Shown: positions 49,739 to 64,000, counted from the first letter of the stretch. The stretch: DNA of 64,000 nt from Brugia malayi (GCF_000002995.4 NW_025062479.1:23862221-23926220), one strand, 5' to 3'. Notes: generated from the letters alone by a model not told the origin. Made by a program: numbers and translations.

Positions 49739-52685
49739 TGACTTTGTAAAATCTATGTCTTTCAGCATAAGTTAATTTAAAGTTTGGAAGACTCAGTATT
49801 TGCAGTCCAATCCTTTACTTCAGTTTATCATTTGTTTAAATTACAAATTACAAAAAAAATTTATCATTTATTACAAAAAAATTTATCACACAAAGAATTT
49901 AAATCACAAAAAAAAAAATTATCATTTGTTCAAATTCGGTTATAGAAACAAATTTTCAAAAAATTTTTCCAGCGCAAATTCTAAAAATTTGAAAATAATT
50001 GCCTTGAATAGATTAATAAATTGCATCATTTATACCATTTCTTTCTTTCCTACTCGTTAATTTTCATCTAACATACAATCAAAGAAAAAAAAAAGAGCAA
50101 AAAGAAGAGAAAATAAACGACAAATCTTTTCAAAAAATTAAATTTATATCAGTTTTAAAATTAAAAAAAAAAAGAAAAAATAATTTGCGAAATTTTCACT
50201 ATTCTAATCAAATTTTATTGAAATTTTCCATCAATTTTGTGCCATGTAGTTTTATTTAATAAGAAATGTTTTACAAAATAATATATTTAGTAAAAAGTTT
50301 TTCTCAAAATAAAAAAGAAAGAAAACAGTAAAAAATTTTGCTAAAATAATCCAATGTAAACAAAATTGTCAGTTATAATAATAATTCCCATTTGGTGTGG
50401 TACCCTTTTTTTCCTTCCAGTTGAAATTCTTTTTAAATCAAAGTAATATTCATTCATAAAATATTTCAATTTCCATTCATAAAATATTTCAATTTCCATT
50501 TCATTTGTATTTCTATGTTATTTCATTTTTCATTTTTTTTTTTTTAAAAATCATTTTGCAAGTTTAATTTGTTGAAGAATTAAAATATTATTACTGTTTC
50601 TGTTGAACTTCCGGTATAACTATCATATGATAGATAGATTTATTTATCATCATAACACTTTACAATCTTTCATTATGATAATTAGGCCGACTCATTGCAA
50701 CAAATAGGACAGTTCATTATGATAATTGTGATAAGTTAACAATGATTAAATTATCATTTATCATATGATAATTGATAAATGATATTTATCATTTAATATT
50801 AATTACTTCATTCATTTTTTTCTTTTTATTTTATGTTACTATAACTATACATATCTTAACTTCTGACAACTGTGACAATTGAAATATTTTTTTGGCGACA
50901 TTACAGTCTCTCTCTCTCTCTCTCTCTCTCTCCCTCTCTTTTCTACAAAATTTATCACCCTTTTTTTTTGTAACGTAATTTTCATTCCTCTTTTTTTTTT
51001 TTTTTTTTTTTCATTCCATTTTTTCTGTTGTAATTTACAAATCCATCATTATCATTTACTCATTTGTCCATTTGTCCGTCTAATTGTCCACTCAGTCATT
51101 CATGTCGGTTAGCTTTCTTGATCCGGTTCAAACGTAAAAAAATATTTATGTATATAGTATTTATATTTATATATATGAAATAATTTTAAACTATGAACTA
51201 TGATCATTATTAATTTTTATTCAAAGAATAAGCGCTTTTTTTTTTCGGTAAAATTAATCATTGTTGGATGATTACATCTTTTTTCATTTCTTTTTCATTT
51301 TAATTTTTTGTTGCGACACTTTTTGACTATTACTACTCTCTCTCTCTCTCTTAGCTTATTATCAATATGAAAACAATTTGATAAAATCTGAAATATGCAT
51401 AATTTAATTTTTAAAACAAAAAAAATTTTTTCATATTTTGTTAAATAAATTATATTTAACAATTAGTTAGAAAAAAAAAAGATTGAAAAAAAAAGAGATT
51501 ATTTTCTAATTTTAGCAATTTATAATGAATAAAAATTTTTTTGATTAGTGATACAATTTTTGAAGAAATAATTCATTTTTCATTAATGATGTTAATACAA
51601 ATTAGCTCTTTCCCTCTCTCCTTCTTTCTTTCTCTTCCTCTCTCTCTTGCTCTCTCTCTCTCTTTCTCTCTGTCATTGTTAATTTTATTTTGTTAATCCT
51701 TGTCTAATTTATTTCATTTCAACACAAATAATTCTTATTTCTTATCTTTTCTTTTTTTTTTTGCAATATTACAGATTATTTGAAATGATTGATGAAAAAT
51801 ATTTGAAAAGTTTTCAAACAAAAAAAAAAAATTTTAATTGAAATTTTACAAATATTATATATATTTTAACAAATAATTAATTAATTAATTATCGTTTTTT
51901 TTTTCTTTTTAATTATTCTAATCTTTCATTTTCTTTTCATTTTTTCGCCCCTCTCTCCCTAACTGCAACTGCATTAAACAAATATCATTTTTATTTTTGT
52001 TTTTGATATGAGAAAAAGGAAATGCAAATTAAATGGAAGAAATGAAATTAGATTAACCGGGAAGAAAATTAAAGAATACGAAAAGACCGAAAACCTGTAA
52101 CCAAATTGGATATATTTATTTATTATATAATCTTGCCTTTTTTCAAATATTTTAATTTTCATTGATGCATTGAAATAATCTATTTGATAAACAAAATAAT
52201 GTCTTTCTTGTTTGTTTCATTTTAATTCTAATTTTCAATTTCAACTATTAATTTTCAATTTTAACTCTAATTTTCAATTTAAGCCATTAATTTTCAATTT
52301 CAACTATTAATTTTCAATTTTAACTATTAATTTTCAATTTCAACTATTAATTTTCAATTTTAACTATTAATTTTCAATTTTAACTATTTTTAATTTTCAA
52401 TTTAAAAAAAAAAAATTTTTTTTTTGGCAAATTTTCAAAAATGTTTATTTTAAAAATGAAAAACCATTAAAAAAAAAAAGACAAATTTTTATAGCTTTTT
52501 TTTTTTTTTCAAGCAATGATGCATCAATTTTAATCCATTAGCCATCATTGTCGGTTCCTCTTTTTTTTTTTTTTTCGTCTTCGTTTTCATCTTTATCGTT
52601 GAATTTGTCAAACTATGGTAGAAAACTTTCGTCCTTGAAGTTAATTTTCATTTTTCTTTTTTCTTTTCTTTCTTTTTCCACTTTC

Positions 52686-52721
<36 letters not shown>

Positions 52722-54600
52722 ATTTTCTTCTTTCCTCTTTTTTTTTTTAAAAAAAAAATTATTTGCGATTTAAAAAAAAAAGGAAAAGAAAAGAAAAGAA
52801 AAGAAGGAAAGAAAAAAGAAGAAATCATTTAAAGCAAAATTTATTTCTTTTTTTTTTCATTTTTGCATTTAAATTGATGAAGCATTTTTCTCTCTCTCTC
52901 TCTCTCTCTTTTCTTTTTTTTTTTTTTTTTTTTTCAAATTTATGACTATTTCGTATAAATTGCATTTGTTATTGACAATATATATTTATTTATTATTTTT
53001 TTTTATTCCACTTTTTATTAAATAGTAAAAAAAAGAAAAAAAAAATTGAAATGTTATGTTTTTTCTTAATTTTTTTGTTTTTGTTTTTTGTTTTTGCTTA
53101 AAAATAAAACTTAAAATTTGGTTTAGCATTGGAATGAATGAAATGAAAGAAAACATCAAAATATCTTCAATAAATGTCACCATAATCGGATCAATTTTTG
53201 GTGCCTTTCTTAAAACTTCATATTTCTCTTTTCTCTTTCATAGTTATTAAATTTACTAAAAATGGATGAAAGATTTTTGCAATTTTTCATAACAAATAAC
53301 TGCTATTTATTTTATATTTAATTCTATCAATGGTTTTTATGAACTTTTTAGCTTTATATACATATTCATTTATTTAATAATTTTTAATAATATAAATTTG
53401 CATATTTGTTTGTAAGCAAAAAAAAAAAAAAAAAAAACAAATTTATTAAATGTAAGAAAAAGAAAAAAATTTTCTTTTCATTTACGTATATTTTTTTTTT
53501 TTTTTTTTGCTGAAATTGAATGTTTTTGTTTTTTTAACTGCCTTTTTCAATTCTTTTTTTTTTTTTTTTTTTTTTTTCACAAATGTAAAATTTCATTGGC
53601 ATTTTTTTCTTTTCTTTCCTTTTTCCTCTCCTTTTTTTTTTTTTCCATTTTAATCATATCTCAAATAACATTTAAAAATTGTCACGAAATCGTTTCTTCT
53701 TCTCTCTCTCTCTCTTTTTTTTTTTTTTTTTTAGAAAATTTCATTTTTGTTTTTACATAATTAAATAAGACATAATTGAAAATTGAACTAATTTTATTTA
53801 TTGTTTTTTTTTTTTTTTTTTATGGCCAATTTTAAATTCCAGGAGAACAATAAACGGGAAATACTGTGATATAGTAGTAACAGTGATAATTATCGCGAAG
53901 AATTCTTCATTAATTCATTGAAATTTGGACAACGATAAAATCAAAAAAAAAAAAGAGAAGCAACTGCTTAAGGTTATATTTGCAATTATTTTATTTATTA
54001 TTTTTCTTTTTATTATTATTGATTAACTATTATTAATTGATTAATTGGTTTGTTTTTTTTTTTTTATCATTTTAGATTAATTTGAAGTAAACAACAAAAA
54101 AAAAAAAATGAAAAAATGAAAAATTCACCAGAGTTAGTTTAATTAAATTGAAAATTTTATTATTGAGAAACGGATGAAATCAAGAGAAATGAAATGAATA
54201 ATAATAATAATTATTATTATTATTATTTTTATTAATATTAATCATTTATACCGCCAAATGATCTATCAATGATGATGAGGCATATTTATATTGCCGAAAT
54301 ATAATCTGCGGCTAAATTTACGAAGTTGTTCCAATTTTTCCCGTTTATTAAACATCAAAAGTATTGATGAAACTTTTAGATCTAATAAAATTCTCTATTA
54401 TACTTTTTTAATTTTATAGTACAATATCTTTTTTTTTTTTTTTTTTGATATAATATTTTAGTGTATGATTTTTTCAATCATTTATACATTTAAATTTAGC
54501 TTAATTTTTTTTTTTTTTTTTTTGAAATTTTAACTAGTATAATTAAATTAATGTATTTTATAATAGGCATTGATTTCGTATATTAATGAGTTGAAATTTA
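49739..54600. other. Gene-free AT-rich region with minisatellite and CT tracts
   Basis: No gene recognised. CT tracts lie at 50906-50938, 51335-51352, 51600-51672 and 52690-52718, each near T-runs. A 14-bp direct repeat (TCATTATGATAATT) flanks a GC-richer patch at 50671-50726. The 21-bp minisatellite is listed separately. A somewhat GC-richer patch at 53825-53935 follows a T-run and a cag, but no coding frame follows. Confidence 0.5.
52221..52404. repeat. 21-bp minisatellite, about 8-9 copies
   Basis: The unit is TTAATTTTCAATTTCAACTA with a 21-bp period. Copies alternate CAATTTCAACTA and CAATTTTAACTA, suggesting a two-unit higher-order pattern. Confidence 0.9.
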
Positions 54601-54995
54601 GTAAAATTAGCAAATTAATTGATGAAAGAAAAATCATACTTTTTAATATCATTCAAAATAAATTGATATTACTATTGCAGCTGTTTACTCTCTCCCTCTC
54701 TCTCTCTTTCTCTTTCTCTCCCTCTCCCTCTCTCTTTCCCTTTCTCTTTCTTATTCATAAAGTATCATCAATACTTACTTTATTCAATCATTCTGAATAA
54801 TATCACTAAAATGAATGAATGGTCAGATAAACAAATCGATATGACAATATGATGTCATCAAATTTCAAATTATTTTTTCAAAAACAAACTAAAAAAAAAA
54901 AAAAAAAAAAAAAGAATGAAAATAGGAAGAAAATGAATTTTCCCTAAATTTTGCTTTTGCATTTTACTAAAAATTAATTATTTTTTGCTTATGTA

Positions 54996-55050
<55 letters not shown>

Positions 55051-57150
55051 ATATGTGTGTATGTGTCTGTGTGTATGTCTTTGTATGTATGTATGTGTTT
55101 GTTTTTTTTTCGATGAAATTTCATTGATTAAAAAGAGGAAAAAAAAAGATTTGATTACATCATTTTAACAATTATTTGCTATGATTGCTACTTTTCTATT
55201 TTACTACAATTACAAATACAATTATAATTACTATTATTATTATTATTATTGCTTTTACTTCAATTTTTTCCCATTTTATTAAAATTTCTTCATTTTGTGT
55301 GTATAAAATATTTTTTTTAAAAAAAAAAAAAATATTGCGAAATTAAATTCTAAAATTGAAACAAAAATATATATTATTTATCAATTTGCTAACATTTATA
55401 CATATCGGTTTTGGTCGATGAATTTGATGTAAATAGCATGAAAAATGATGGATAAACAATTCCAACCCCTTTTTAGCTTATTTGCTGCTTCAAACTTTGA
55501 TGCTTTAAAAAATATTTCTTTTTTCTTCTCAAATAAGATAGATAAGTAGAAGAGAGAGACAGAGAGAGAGAGAGAGGGAGAGAGAAATAAATGAACGAGA
55601 GAGAGAGAGAGAAGAAGAAGAAAAAAGAAAGGAAGAAAATAATAATAATTTATAAATGTTTTTCAATTTCTGAATTTAATAATTCATTCAATAATTGAAA
55701 ATTTCTTTTTTTTTTTTTTTTTTAAAGAAAAAAAAAGAAAATGAATGAATGAATGAAAGAAAAAGGCTTTTTTTTTTTTATAAAAATATATTGAGTAATC
55801 AAAAAAATTTGTTGTAACCAAATAAAAATTGAGAATAAATGAATGAATTGAATTGAATTGAATTTTTCTTTTCGTTTTTTTTTTTTCTTCTTTCTTATTT
55901 AAAGATCAATGATTAAATATGGGAAAAAAAAATGACAAAAAGGAGAAATACGAGAGAGAGAGAGAGAGGGAGAGAGTGAAAAGATGGTTGAATTGAAATT
56001 TGTCTACCATTTTTACAAAGATCATTTTTAAATGAAAAAAGTAGGTGGAGGAATGAGAAGGAGGGGAAAAAAAAAAGAAGGCAAAAAAATTGTTGAAAGG
56101 AAAAAAAAAAGTGGAAGAATAAATGAAGGAGACAAATGATTGAGTGTGCGAAGGAGTGGAATGAATAATGTGACACAAAGATTAAAGTTTTTTTCTTTTT
56201 TTTTTTTTTTTGGTTATAATTTCTTCTTGGAGGACATTTCCGCAAGGCTAACAATGTATTCTTTTTTTTTTTTTTTTTAAAAAAAAAAGATGAAAAATGT
56301 TGCAAAATAAAAGGAAAGTTTTCTTATTCTTTAATTATTGCAAAAATTGGAAACGAAATTATTTTTTAATTTTTACTTTAATTATTCCTACACTTCATCC
56401 TACTCAAAATTTACATCATTGTTTTTGTTTTTTTTTTTTTTTTAATTCACTAAAACTCTATCATATGTGTTAATAATTTGTAAAATATACCAGATCATTC
56501 GAAATTTATCATCGAGAACTCTTTTTTTTTTTTTTTTTATACATTCTATGTATGTATTGTTTAATAATTCTAAAAACATACATTCATGATTTATTTTTTG
56601 TTTACTTAGTAAAATTATCCATCGTAATTTTTTGACCTATCTAGTTAGATTTAACAAGTTTATATATAAACTACATATGAGTGAGTATATTACTTTATTT
56701 CAAAAATTCCCATTGAAATATTTATGAAAAATCTATTCAAATGTCTTTTTTTTTTTTTTTTTTTTTGTTACACAACACGATGACCATTTTTTCTCTTTTA
56801 TTTACTAATTAATTTGAAATGTTTACTATGAATTAATTTTTAGCCTTATTTTATTCGCAACAGCAAATTAAATTAATTAATTAATTAATACATTTTTATC
56901 AAACACTTTGATTATTTACATGTGATGAACGAAAGGATCACGATTGGGCGGAGTGGTAGTAACAAAAATAAACCCATACTGGCCTTTTTACCAATTGGTC
57001 AACAACAAAAGTGTATTTTTGGGGTTTGGCTAGAAAGCGGTATTAGTACACAACAAAACTATCCAGCTGATTGTTTACCGCTTTTTGCCATATAATATTT
57101 ACTACTACTACTACTATATAGGCTCTATGCCAAGTCTCTTACTCCTTGCT
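54601..57150. other. Gene-free region with GT, GA and GAATT tracts
   Basis: Contains a CT tract (54690-54740), the long GT tract (54998-55100), GA tracts (55550-55615, 55952-55978) and GAATT repeats (55840-55862). A GC-richer island at 56935-57090 includes ACCAATTGGT and a 9-bp inverted repeat (AAAGCGGTA / TACCGCTTT). No gene seen. Confidence 0.5.
54998..55100. repeat. Long GT microsatellite
   Basis: About 50 bp of near-perfect GT, then GTAT/GTCT interruptions to about 55100. Confidence 0.93.
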
Positions 57151-59132
57151 CTAATTTTTGTTGTTGTTTATGGCATTGGCCCCATACAGACAAGATGACC
57201 TCAATATAATTCACAATCCATTTTCATTTGTTATTTTTCACTATATCACTACTACTACTACTACGACGACGACTTCCTATTGCAAAGCAAGTGATTATTT
57301 GTTGACGTTTTGCGCCTCAATCTTTTCTTTTACGGCAATTCAATGCACTCTTTTTACAGATATTTATCTCCTTTTTTTTCTTTCTCTCTCTCTCTCTCTG
57401 TCTCTCCCTCTCCCCCTCTCTCGTTTTATAATCATTTCTTATCTATCCTCTAAATGATTTAGCTTCTATCAATAAATATACCTCCATCTCACATTTCTCT
57501 TCTTAACCATACTGTAATTTCTTCCTCTTCTTCTTCTTCTTCTTCTTCTTCTTCTTCCTCCTCCTCCTCTTTCTTCTTTTTGCTCTTTTTTTTTCTCCAC
57601 TTTTGCAAGAAAATAATTGTTAGAGATTTTTGTTTTTTGATTCCGCCCAATGACCTCGGAAAAACCTCCTATGACCTCTGTTGTTCTTTGATCCAGCGAC
57701 AACAACAAAAAAAAAAAGTGAAAAATAAAAAAAAAAAAAAAAAAAGAATGATGCATTGTGTGTGATCTCCTCTTGCCATTTAATATTTTTGTTTTATCTT
57801 TTATCTCATTACTTTTTCTTTTCAAATATTTCTTTTGCTACATTTTTTTTTTGCTCTTATTTTATTTTTCTGTTTTTTTTCTTTTTTTTTTTTTTTAAGA
57901 TGAAAATTATTTTGAGCATTATGTGAAAATGATTGCTGATTGCTATTACGAGTAATAATCACTATAACGAAATCTGAAATTAATTTATGATCGAAGCAGA
58001 TGCAAATGTATTTTTCAAGTGAAATAATTTGAAAAGCTACGAAGTTAATTAAGGTAATCAATTATTTTCCTTACTTTTTATCCCAAAATTATAATGTGAA
58101 ATTTAGACAAAATTAATGATAACATTGAGGAAATTTTGAAAAAAAAAATTACAATTAATATATGTGCAAAGAAAAAAAAAAAAAGAAATTCATCTCTTTT
58201 TTTTCTTCGATAAACAATCAATAAATAATGTTTAAATTAATAAAATATAATAGTACTAAATAAAAAAACACTGATATCAATGAAATATATTGATATCAGT
58301 AATCAGTATACACTGATGTAATTAGTATATGTTTTAAAAGTAGTATGAAGAAAATAAAATTTGAAACTTTAGCAGTTGTTTTTTTTTTTTTTATTTATTT
58401 TTTTGAACAACATGTCCGGTTAATTTGTTGACAATGCGCTCAGATTAATATGACGTACGTGAGATGCTGACAATGCACGTGAACAATATGATGTACGTGA
58501 GTTGATGGAAGTATGCAGGCTGATAGGAGATAATGCAAAAAAAGAAAGAAAAAAAATTTTCATTTCATAAATGATTAAACATTTGCAACAATAATTTTTC
58601 GAGAATTTTGTTTTTTGTTTTTTCCTTTTTTTTTCATTTTTTTTTTAGCAATGAATTTTTTCAAATTAAACAATGCATTCTTAATTAGGCAGTAGTAATA
58701 GCATTTGGATAATGACGCACTTATTATTTTTAATTCATGCAATCGGATGCTGACAAAATTAATTGATCAATTAATTAATTAATTATTCAGAAATTTAAAG
58801 GAAGAAATCAATTGTTATCCCATTACATTTACAAAAATTAAAAATTATTCATTGTTTTATATAGCCAAATGAGAAAAAATAACAAAAATTTTGTTGAAGA
58901 AAAAAGAAAACTGATAAATATTATTGACAAAAAGAGAGTGTTATGGATGATAAATAAAATAGGAATAGTTAGAAAAAAATGTTTTAAATTTTATAATTTT
59001 TATGCTTAAATAAATAAATAGCAAATTTTTAAGTTCACAAATTTTTGCTTCGAATAAATTGTAGCAGTTTTTTATTCATCATCCATTAAGAATAATAAAT
59101 TTTTTTGGTTGAAAAAAATACTTAAAGAAAGT

Positions 59133-59163
<31 letters not shown>

Positions 59164-59468
59164 GAGTCTTTAATCACATTTGATGTCCTACTGTATCTAA
59201 GGTATTAACTCTTAAGTTCCAAAGTCTATTTTAAGATTATCAAATTTTATTAGATAAAATGATTAAGGCAATTTTAGATGCTATATGTAAATAACCAATA
59301 TAATATACTTTGTTCGTAATATAAAATTGCATAATGTATAATAATATTAATAATTAATTGGGTAATATAAAATTTTCTATATTAATAATATTTTTATCAA
59401 ATGTTATTTACAATTTCTAGTTATTAATTTCACACAATATTTGATGACATATTTTTGTTAATATTATG

Positions 59469-59500
<32 letters not shown>

Positions 59501-60540
59501 AAAAGCATTGTTTATTTATTTTTTTTTAAAAAAAAATGAAAGTAAAACATTTTAGATATATAAAATTTGATTTTTTTTTCTCTTTCAAATTCAAAATTTA
59601 CTTTTTATTTTTACTTTCAATTAAAATATTGCTACCGTAATGGCTAACAATTATAATTATATATTTCCTCTGGACGTCTGACTGGTCAGCAAATTATTAT
59701 TACTTTTGACGAGTGATAGAGTGGACAATATGTGAAAATGAAAAGACAATTAGTTCATGGGCAGTCAATTAAAAATATCCATTGATGTAATATTTCTCTT
59801 ATTTTTAACTGTGTAAATCTCTATGGAATGCATACTATTTTCCTTGCTAAATTATTACTGTTTCTATGGGATTTTCATTCTACAGTTCTGTAATACTGAG
59901 AGAAGAAAAATGATTAAATGATCAGGTAAAGGTATAATTGAATGAGGAAATAATTGACATAATCTATGTTTTCTTAGCATTTTATTAATTAATTTTTATT
60001 AGCCTAAATTGCAGAAATTATTACGGTATTTTGCGGTAGTTCTAATGTGATCTCAATGTCCTCCTTGACCTTTTTCTCACTCATTGACCTCTTTTTCCAC
60101 CTGATGACATAATGATTGGCCTCCTTATTTTTTGACGTCAAATATAATTAATTGAAAGAATGGAACATGGAGTAATGCTAATATGTCAACATTTTCTAAA
60201 TCTAACAATAACAATATAACTTATTTATGAATCAAAATAAATAATTAATTTAAATGCATGGTTAATTGTCGAAGTAAAAAAAAAAAAGAAAATTCATTCA
60301 GATTTACCAAAATTCATAACATTTTTAAGGAAATATTAATCTTTAATAATTTTAAGAGTAAAATTATTTAGGATTCAGCGTTAAGTGCTAATATCATTTG
60401 TGTGCGAAGATTTGTTGAAAAATTTTCATCACCCAAAACATCACCATTATTTTTTCAACACTATCTTTGTTTACTTTGAACAATATTTTTTATTAGCAAG
60501 TTGTAACATCAGAGAAAATTTTTGGGAGTAAATGATAAGT
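57151..60540. other. Gene-free region with possible transcription-factor sites
   Basis: ACT/ACG triplets at 57245-57275 and a CTT/CTC tract at 57525-57570. A TGACCTC-containing island lies at 57640-57700. A 39-bp tandem repeat with ACGTG cores is at 58429-58506, and AGGTCA-type half-sites plus a perfect TGACGTCA are at 60065-60140. The rest is AT-rich. Confidence 0.45.
58429..58506. repeat. 39-bp tandem repeat with TACGTG motifs
   Basis: Two units start at 58429 and 58468 with TGACAATGC and both end in TACGTGAG. ACGTG/CACGT cores occur in each unit. Confidence 0.8.
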
Positions 60541-60836
<296 letters not shown>

Positions 60837-62624
60837 AACTACAGTTAGTGGACATTGTGTTGCTGTGGACTTCGTTGATTGCACAGGCATTTTATGTAAC
60901 AGTTTTGCTGCATTGGATAAATTTAACTGATTATATATATGGGTGTGTGTGTTGTTTGTATTTTGTAGTGCAAACTAAAAGGACACAACCAACTCATATA
61001 TTTATATATACAAATGCAACACATGCGGTGACAAACAATTTTGAAATGTCGCCCCCGTCCTCGACATTATTTCTCGATTTCGTCCATGGCCCATCAAATG
61101 TTCACAACAAATGATTATTACAAATTTTCTGTGCTCTTGTCCGATTCGTCCATCCTTTTGAAAATTATTTCATTGAATTATACAGTATACGGAACTTTTA
61201 CTTTATCAGTTAAGTTTCAAAAGTGATATTGCGGTGTTCGTTTTTGTTAATCGATTGATTTGACATTTTTCTTTTTTTACTCAAAATAACTTTCTCATTA
61301 TTCAAATATTTGATTTTAAATTTAAGTCAAGTATTTGATGCATTACTGTTTAATTCCACATTTCTGATATAACTGTGAAATATAGAGGCATTCGAAACAT
61401 TATTCTTTCAACCGTCATATATACATTCCTTTGTCAGAGCAAAACTATTTCCGGAACGGAACTGTTTCCAGATCATGGCTATGCATTATTTACTAATGGT
61501 GATATGGCACAATAAAGATTCAAATAGTTTCAAAAGTGTTTTTTATTCTTCACTCTTTTTTTTTTGTTTTTTCCATTTTTTCCATTTTTTTTTTTTTTTT
61601 TTAAAGGATTTGAGAAATGAACTTTCCATTAACAAAGACATTCTAGTGGATAGAACCAGATAATAAATGATGTGTATATATAATACGCTTAGCTTTATTA
61701 AATAATTATACGTTTATAAATTGCTTGATCACGTAGAATATTCACGTAGAATGCATTTATATGAACACGTATAGAAAGAGATACGAAAAACTTTTTATTA
61801 CCATATAATATATAGAAATTTCTCATCTGAAATAATCATTTCTTTTCTCTGATTAATAAATGAATTGCAGCAATGTAAATAACCATTAACATAAATTTAA
61901 TTAATTAGCTAAGCTTATAAATTGCAATATGAGCTTAATCATGATAATTTTTTTTCCTTTATTTTTTTATTGTAGTAACAAAATCCATTATATTTATTCA
62001 TTACATTTTATGTTTATAATCGGATAAATCGAATATTCGAGCAAATTATTTAATTGCTATTAATATATTCACAAAAGTTTTTATGCTTTAAATACTACAT
62101 TCTAAGATTCTTTTTTGTAAGCAAAATAAGCTAATCATAGCACACAAATAGCATATTTTATCATTTAATTCGTTGTCTTTAGAGACAAGAGCAAAATGGA
62201 AATTAATTGCTATTGCTATTATCACTATCATTATCGCTATTACTATTACTAGTATCATCATATATACATAGATAGCACATATACCCATCATAATTTCATC
62301 TATTCTTTTTCCCGTGTTTCAAAGTAAACAGCATATCTTATCTATAGGTCCACTGCTTTTATCCCAATAAAAATTCATTTCCTTGCTATATTGTTTAGTT
62401 TTATTTTCTCATCTATACTATAATTTCCAAATTTTTTCTTTTTTTTCACAAACGAAATCAATATTTTATACATAAGCATACGTGTTGTTTACGTGTCTGT
62501 ATACGTGTGTTTACATATATTTATGCATTAAAAAATTACTGCAACCTTTGAATGGTCATATAAAATATAATAGATGTAGCAATTAGTTATTTATAAAATT
62601 AGCAGAAATTATATACTATTTTTC

Positions 62625-62666
<42 letters not shown>

Positions 62667-62792
62667 TCTCCACTAAATTTTTATTAGTTGTAAAAAATTA
62701 ACAGTGCATTTTTTTTTATCAAAATAATAATACTACTATTAGTATTAAGCATAGCAATAATAATAATAATGATAATGGTAACAATGATAATG

Positions 62793-62868
<76 letters not shown>

Positions 62869-64000
62869 TATAATTATAATTATAATGATAACGACAATGA
62901 TAATGATAATGATGATAGTGATAATGATAATATTAACAATAATAGTGATAATGATAATGATCTTGATGACATATGAGGATAAAAAGTTATCATTAGTTGT
63001 GTGTGTAAGAGAGAGAGGAAGAGAGAGAAAGTTTATCCATCCCTTTGCTTGGCAGTAGTATAAATCAGCGCAAAAATACATAATTCTTCATTGCTATACG
63101 CATATCACTTGGCATGTTTGTTTGTCCTTTCGTATATATGTATATAATACATACACACACACACATACACACATGCATACACACACATATATATACATTT
63201 GTCTGTCTGTCAGCTGAGAAATTTCTTAACAAACGAGAAAATGAAAAATATTCAGATGAGGAAGAAGAAGAAGAAGAGAGAGGTTAAGATGAAAGATTTT
63301 AACCAACAAAATGATCATTTTCTTTGGAAAAAGCAAAATAATAATTCATCGTTAAAATGGCGCAAAAGATAAATGCAGCTAGTAAGTGAGTGTAAGCCAT
63401 ATTCATTCATTTAAGCTATCTATCTATCTATCAATCTATCTATTCTATCTAACCATTTTGCATTTATTCTAATCTATTCATATAGCTTTAACATTTTAAT
63501 TTCGTCCTCTCAATCTTTTCTCTTATGTTTTTCTTGTCAACCTGCTGAGTAGTATAGTAAGTAGGCTGATTAAAAACCAGCCTGCTAATAGTAGTAGTAG
63601 TAGCAGCAGCATTTTTCTTCAGCTGTTTAGCATTTATGCATCAAATTTGCTAGTATATAACCGGTCATCATGACAGATTATTTTCGTAGTTTACAAATTG
63701 TTGTTTTCATTAAGGCTAATATTTTAAACTTTTCACTGATTTGAATGCTAATAATAATAATAATAATAAATGATGGAAAAGAATGGAAAAGAGGGAGAGA
63801 GAGAGAGAGGGAGAGAGAGAGTTCTAAGATTTTAAAACAGTATAAAGCGGTAAAAGAAAGATGGTGAGAAGGAAATGAGGAATAAAATCTGAATGAAAAT
63901 GGAGCAAGAAAAAGACAGATTGCAAATGAAATGAAATGAAATGAAATGATTGAAGAAAGGAATGAACAGGAAAAAGAGAAAAGATTTGTTTTGCATGTAA
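60837..64000. other. Gene-free end of the window
   Basis: An 88-codon open frame at 60848-61114 (+) is of mixed composition, without recognisable domains; its GC-richer part is 61020-61100. There are ATT repeats (62628-62664), AAT/GAT repeats (62744-62960), CA tracts (63148-63190), CTAT repeats (63416-63450), a small inverted repeat (AGGCTG/CAGCCT near 63563-63583), GA tracts (63792-63822) and GAAAT repeats (63928-63950). Confidence 0.45.

Noticed and set aside
49396..49775. Poly-Asn, poly-Leu and poly-Ile frames on both strands
   Set aside because: All are readings of a trinucleotide repeat block; frames are open on both strands for the same reason.
51118..51135. Second tRNA B-box-like GGTTCAAAC
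   Set aside because: The final C of the consensus is missing and no A box or tRNA fold lies upstream.
55906..56305. Ser/Phe-rich frames on the - strand of up to 130 codons
   Set aside because: These come from GA/CT tracts and A-runs read in reverse; no real codon pattern.
62719..63081. 120-codon Ile/Leu-rich frame on the - strand
   Set aside because: AAT/GAT repeat translation with no coding context.

Overview
The window looks like nuclear DNA from a nematode. It is very AT-rich, its genes are split by many introns of about 100-900 bp with gt..ag ends (acceptors mostly TTTCAG or TTTTAG), and several genes have a 3' splice acceptor a few bases upstream of the ATG with no visible upstream exon, as expected for spliced-leader trans-splicing. 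The tubulins and the Spindly-like protein also read as nematode or general metazoan. A spirurid-type nematode is my best guess from composition and intron density, but the sequence alone does not prove the clade.

Layout. Positions 370-21625 hold four + strand genes spaced about 1.0-1.3 kb apart: an equilibrative nucleoside transporter (ENT/SLC29), a Spindly homologue (kinetochore dynein adaptor), translation initiation factor eIF2A, and an unrecognised 404-residue protein with an N-terminal membrane anchor and a coiled coil. Positions 23463-37749 hold two tandem beta-tubulin genes on the - strand (444 and 445 aa), transcribed toward the first cluster. I rebuilt every gene exon by exon; all phases close and all give full-length proteins. 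From about 37.75 kb to the end (26 kb) I find no recognisable gene: the sequence is AT-rich with long A/T runs, di-, tri- and pentanucleotide repeats, minisatellites, and a few GC-richer islands upstream of the tubulin pair that may be regulatory.

How the genes relate. The four + strand genes could be an operon of the wide-spaced kind, but this is inference. Spindly, the two tubulins and possibly the unknown coiled-coil protein concern microtubules and mitosis; ENT and eIF2A are housekeeping functions. The strongest recurring oddity is local duplication of exon-edge segments into introns or flanks: a decayed copy of Spindly exon 12, a second copy of a tubulin exon with its own acceptor, a copy of a tubulin stop-codon segment, and related intron pieces in non-equivalent introns of the two tubulins. 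No CRISPR, rRNA, intact tRNA gene, virus or transposase was seen; one intronic stretch has a tRNA-like B box and may be a SINE.
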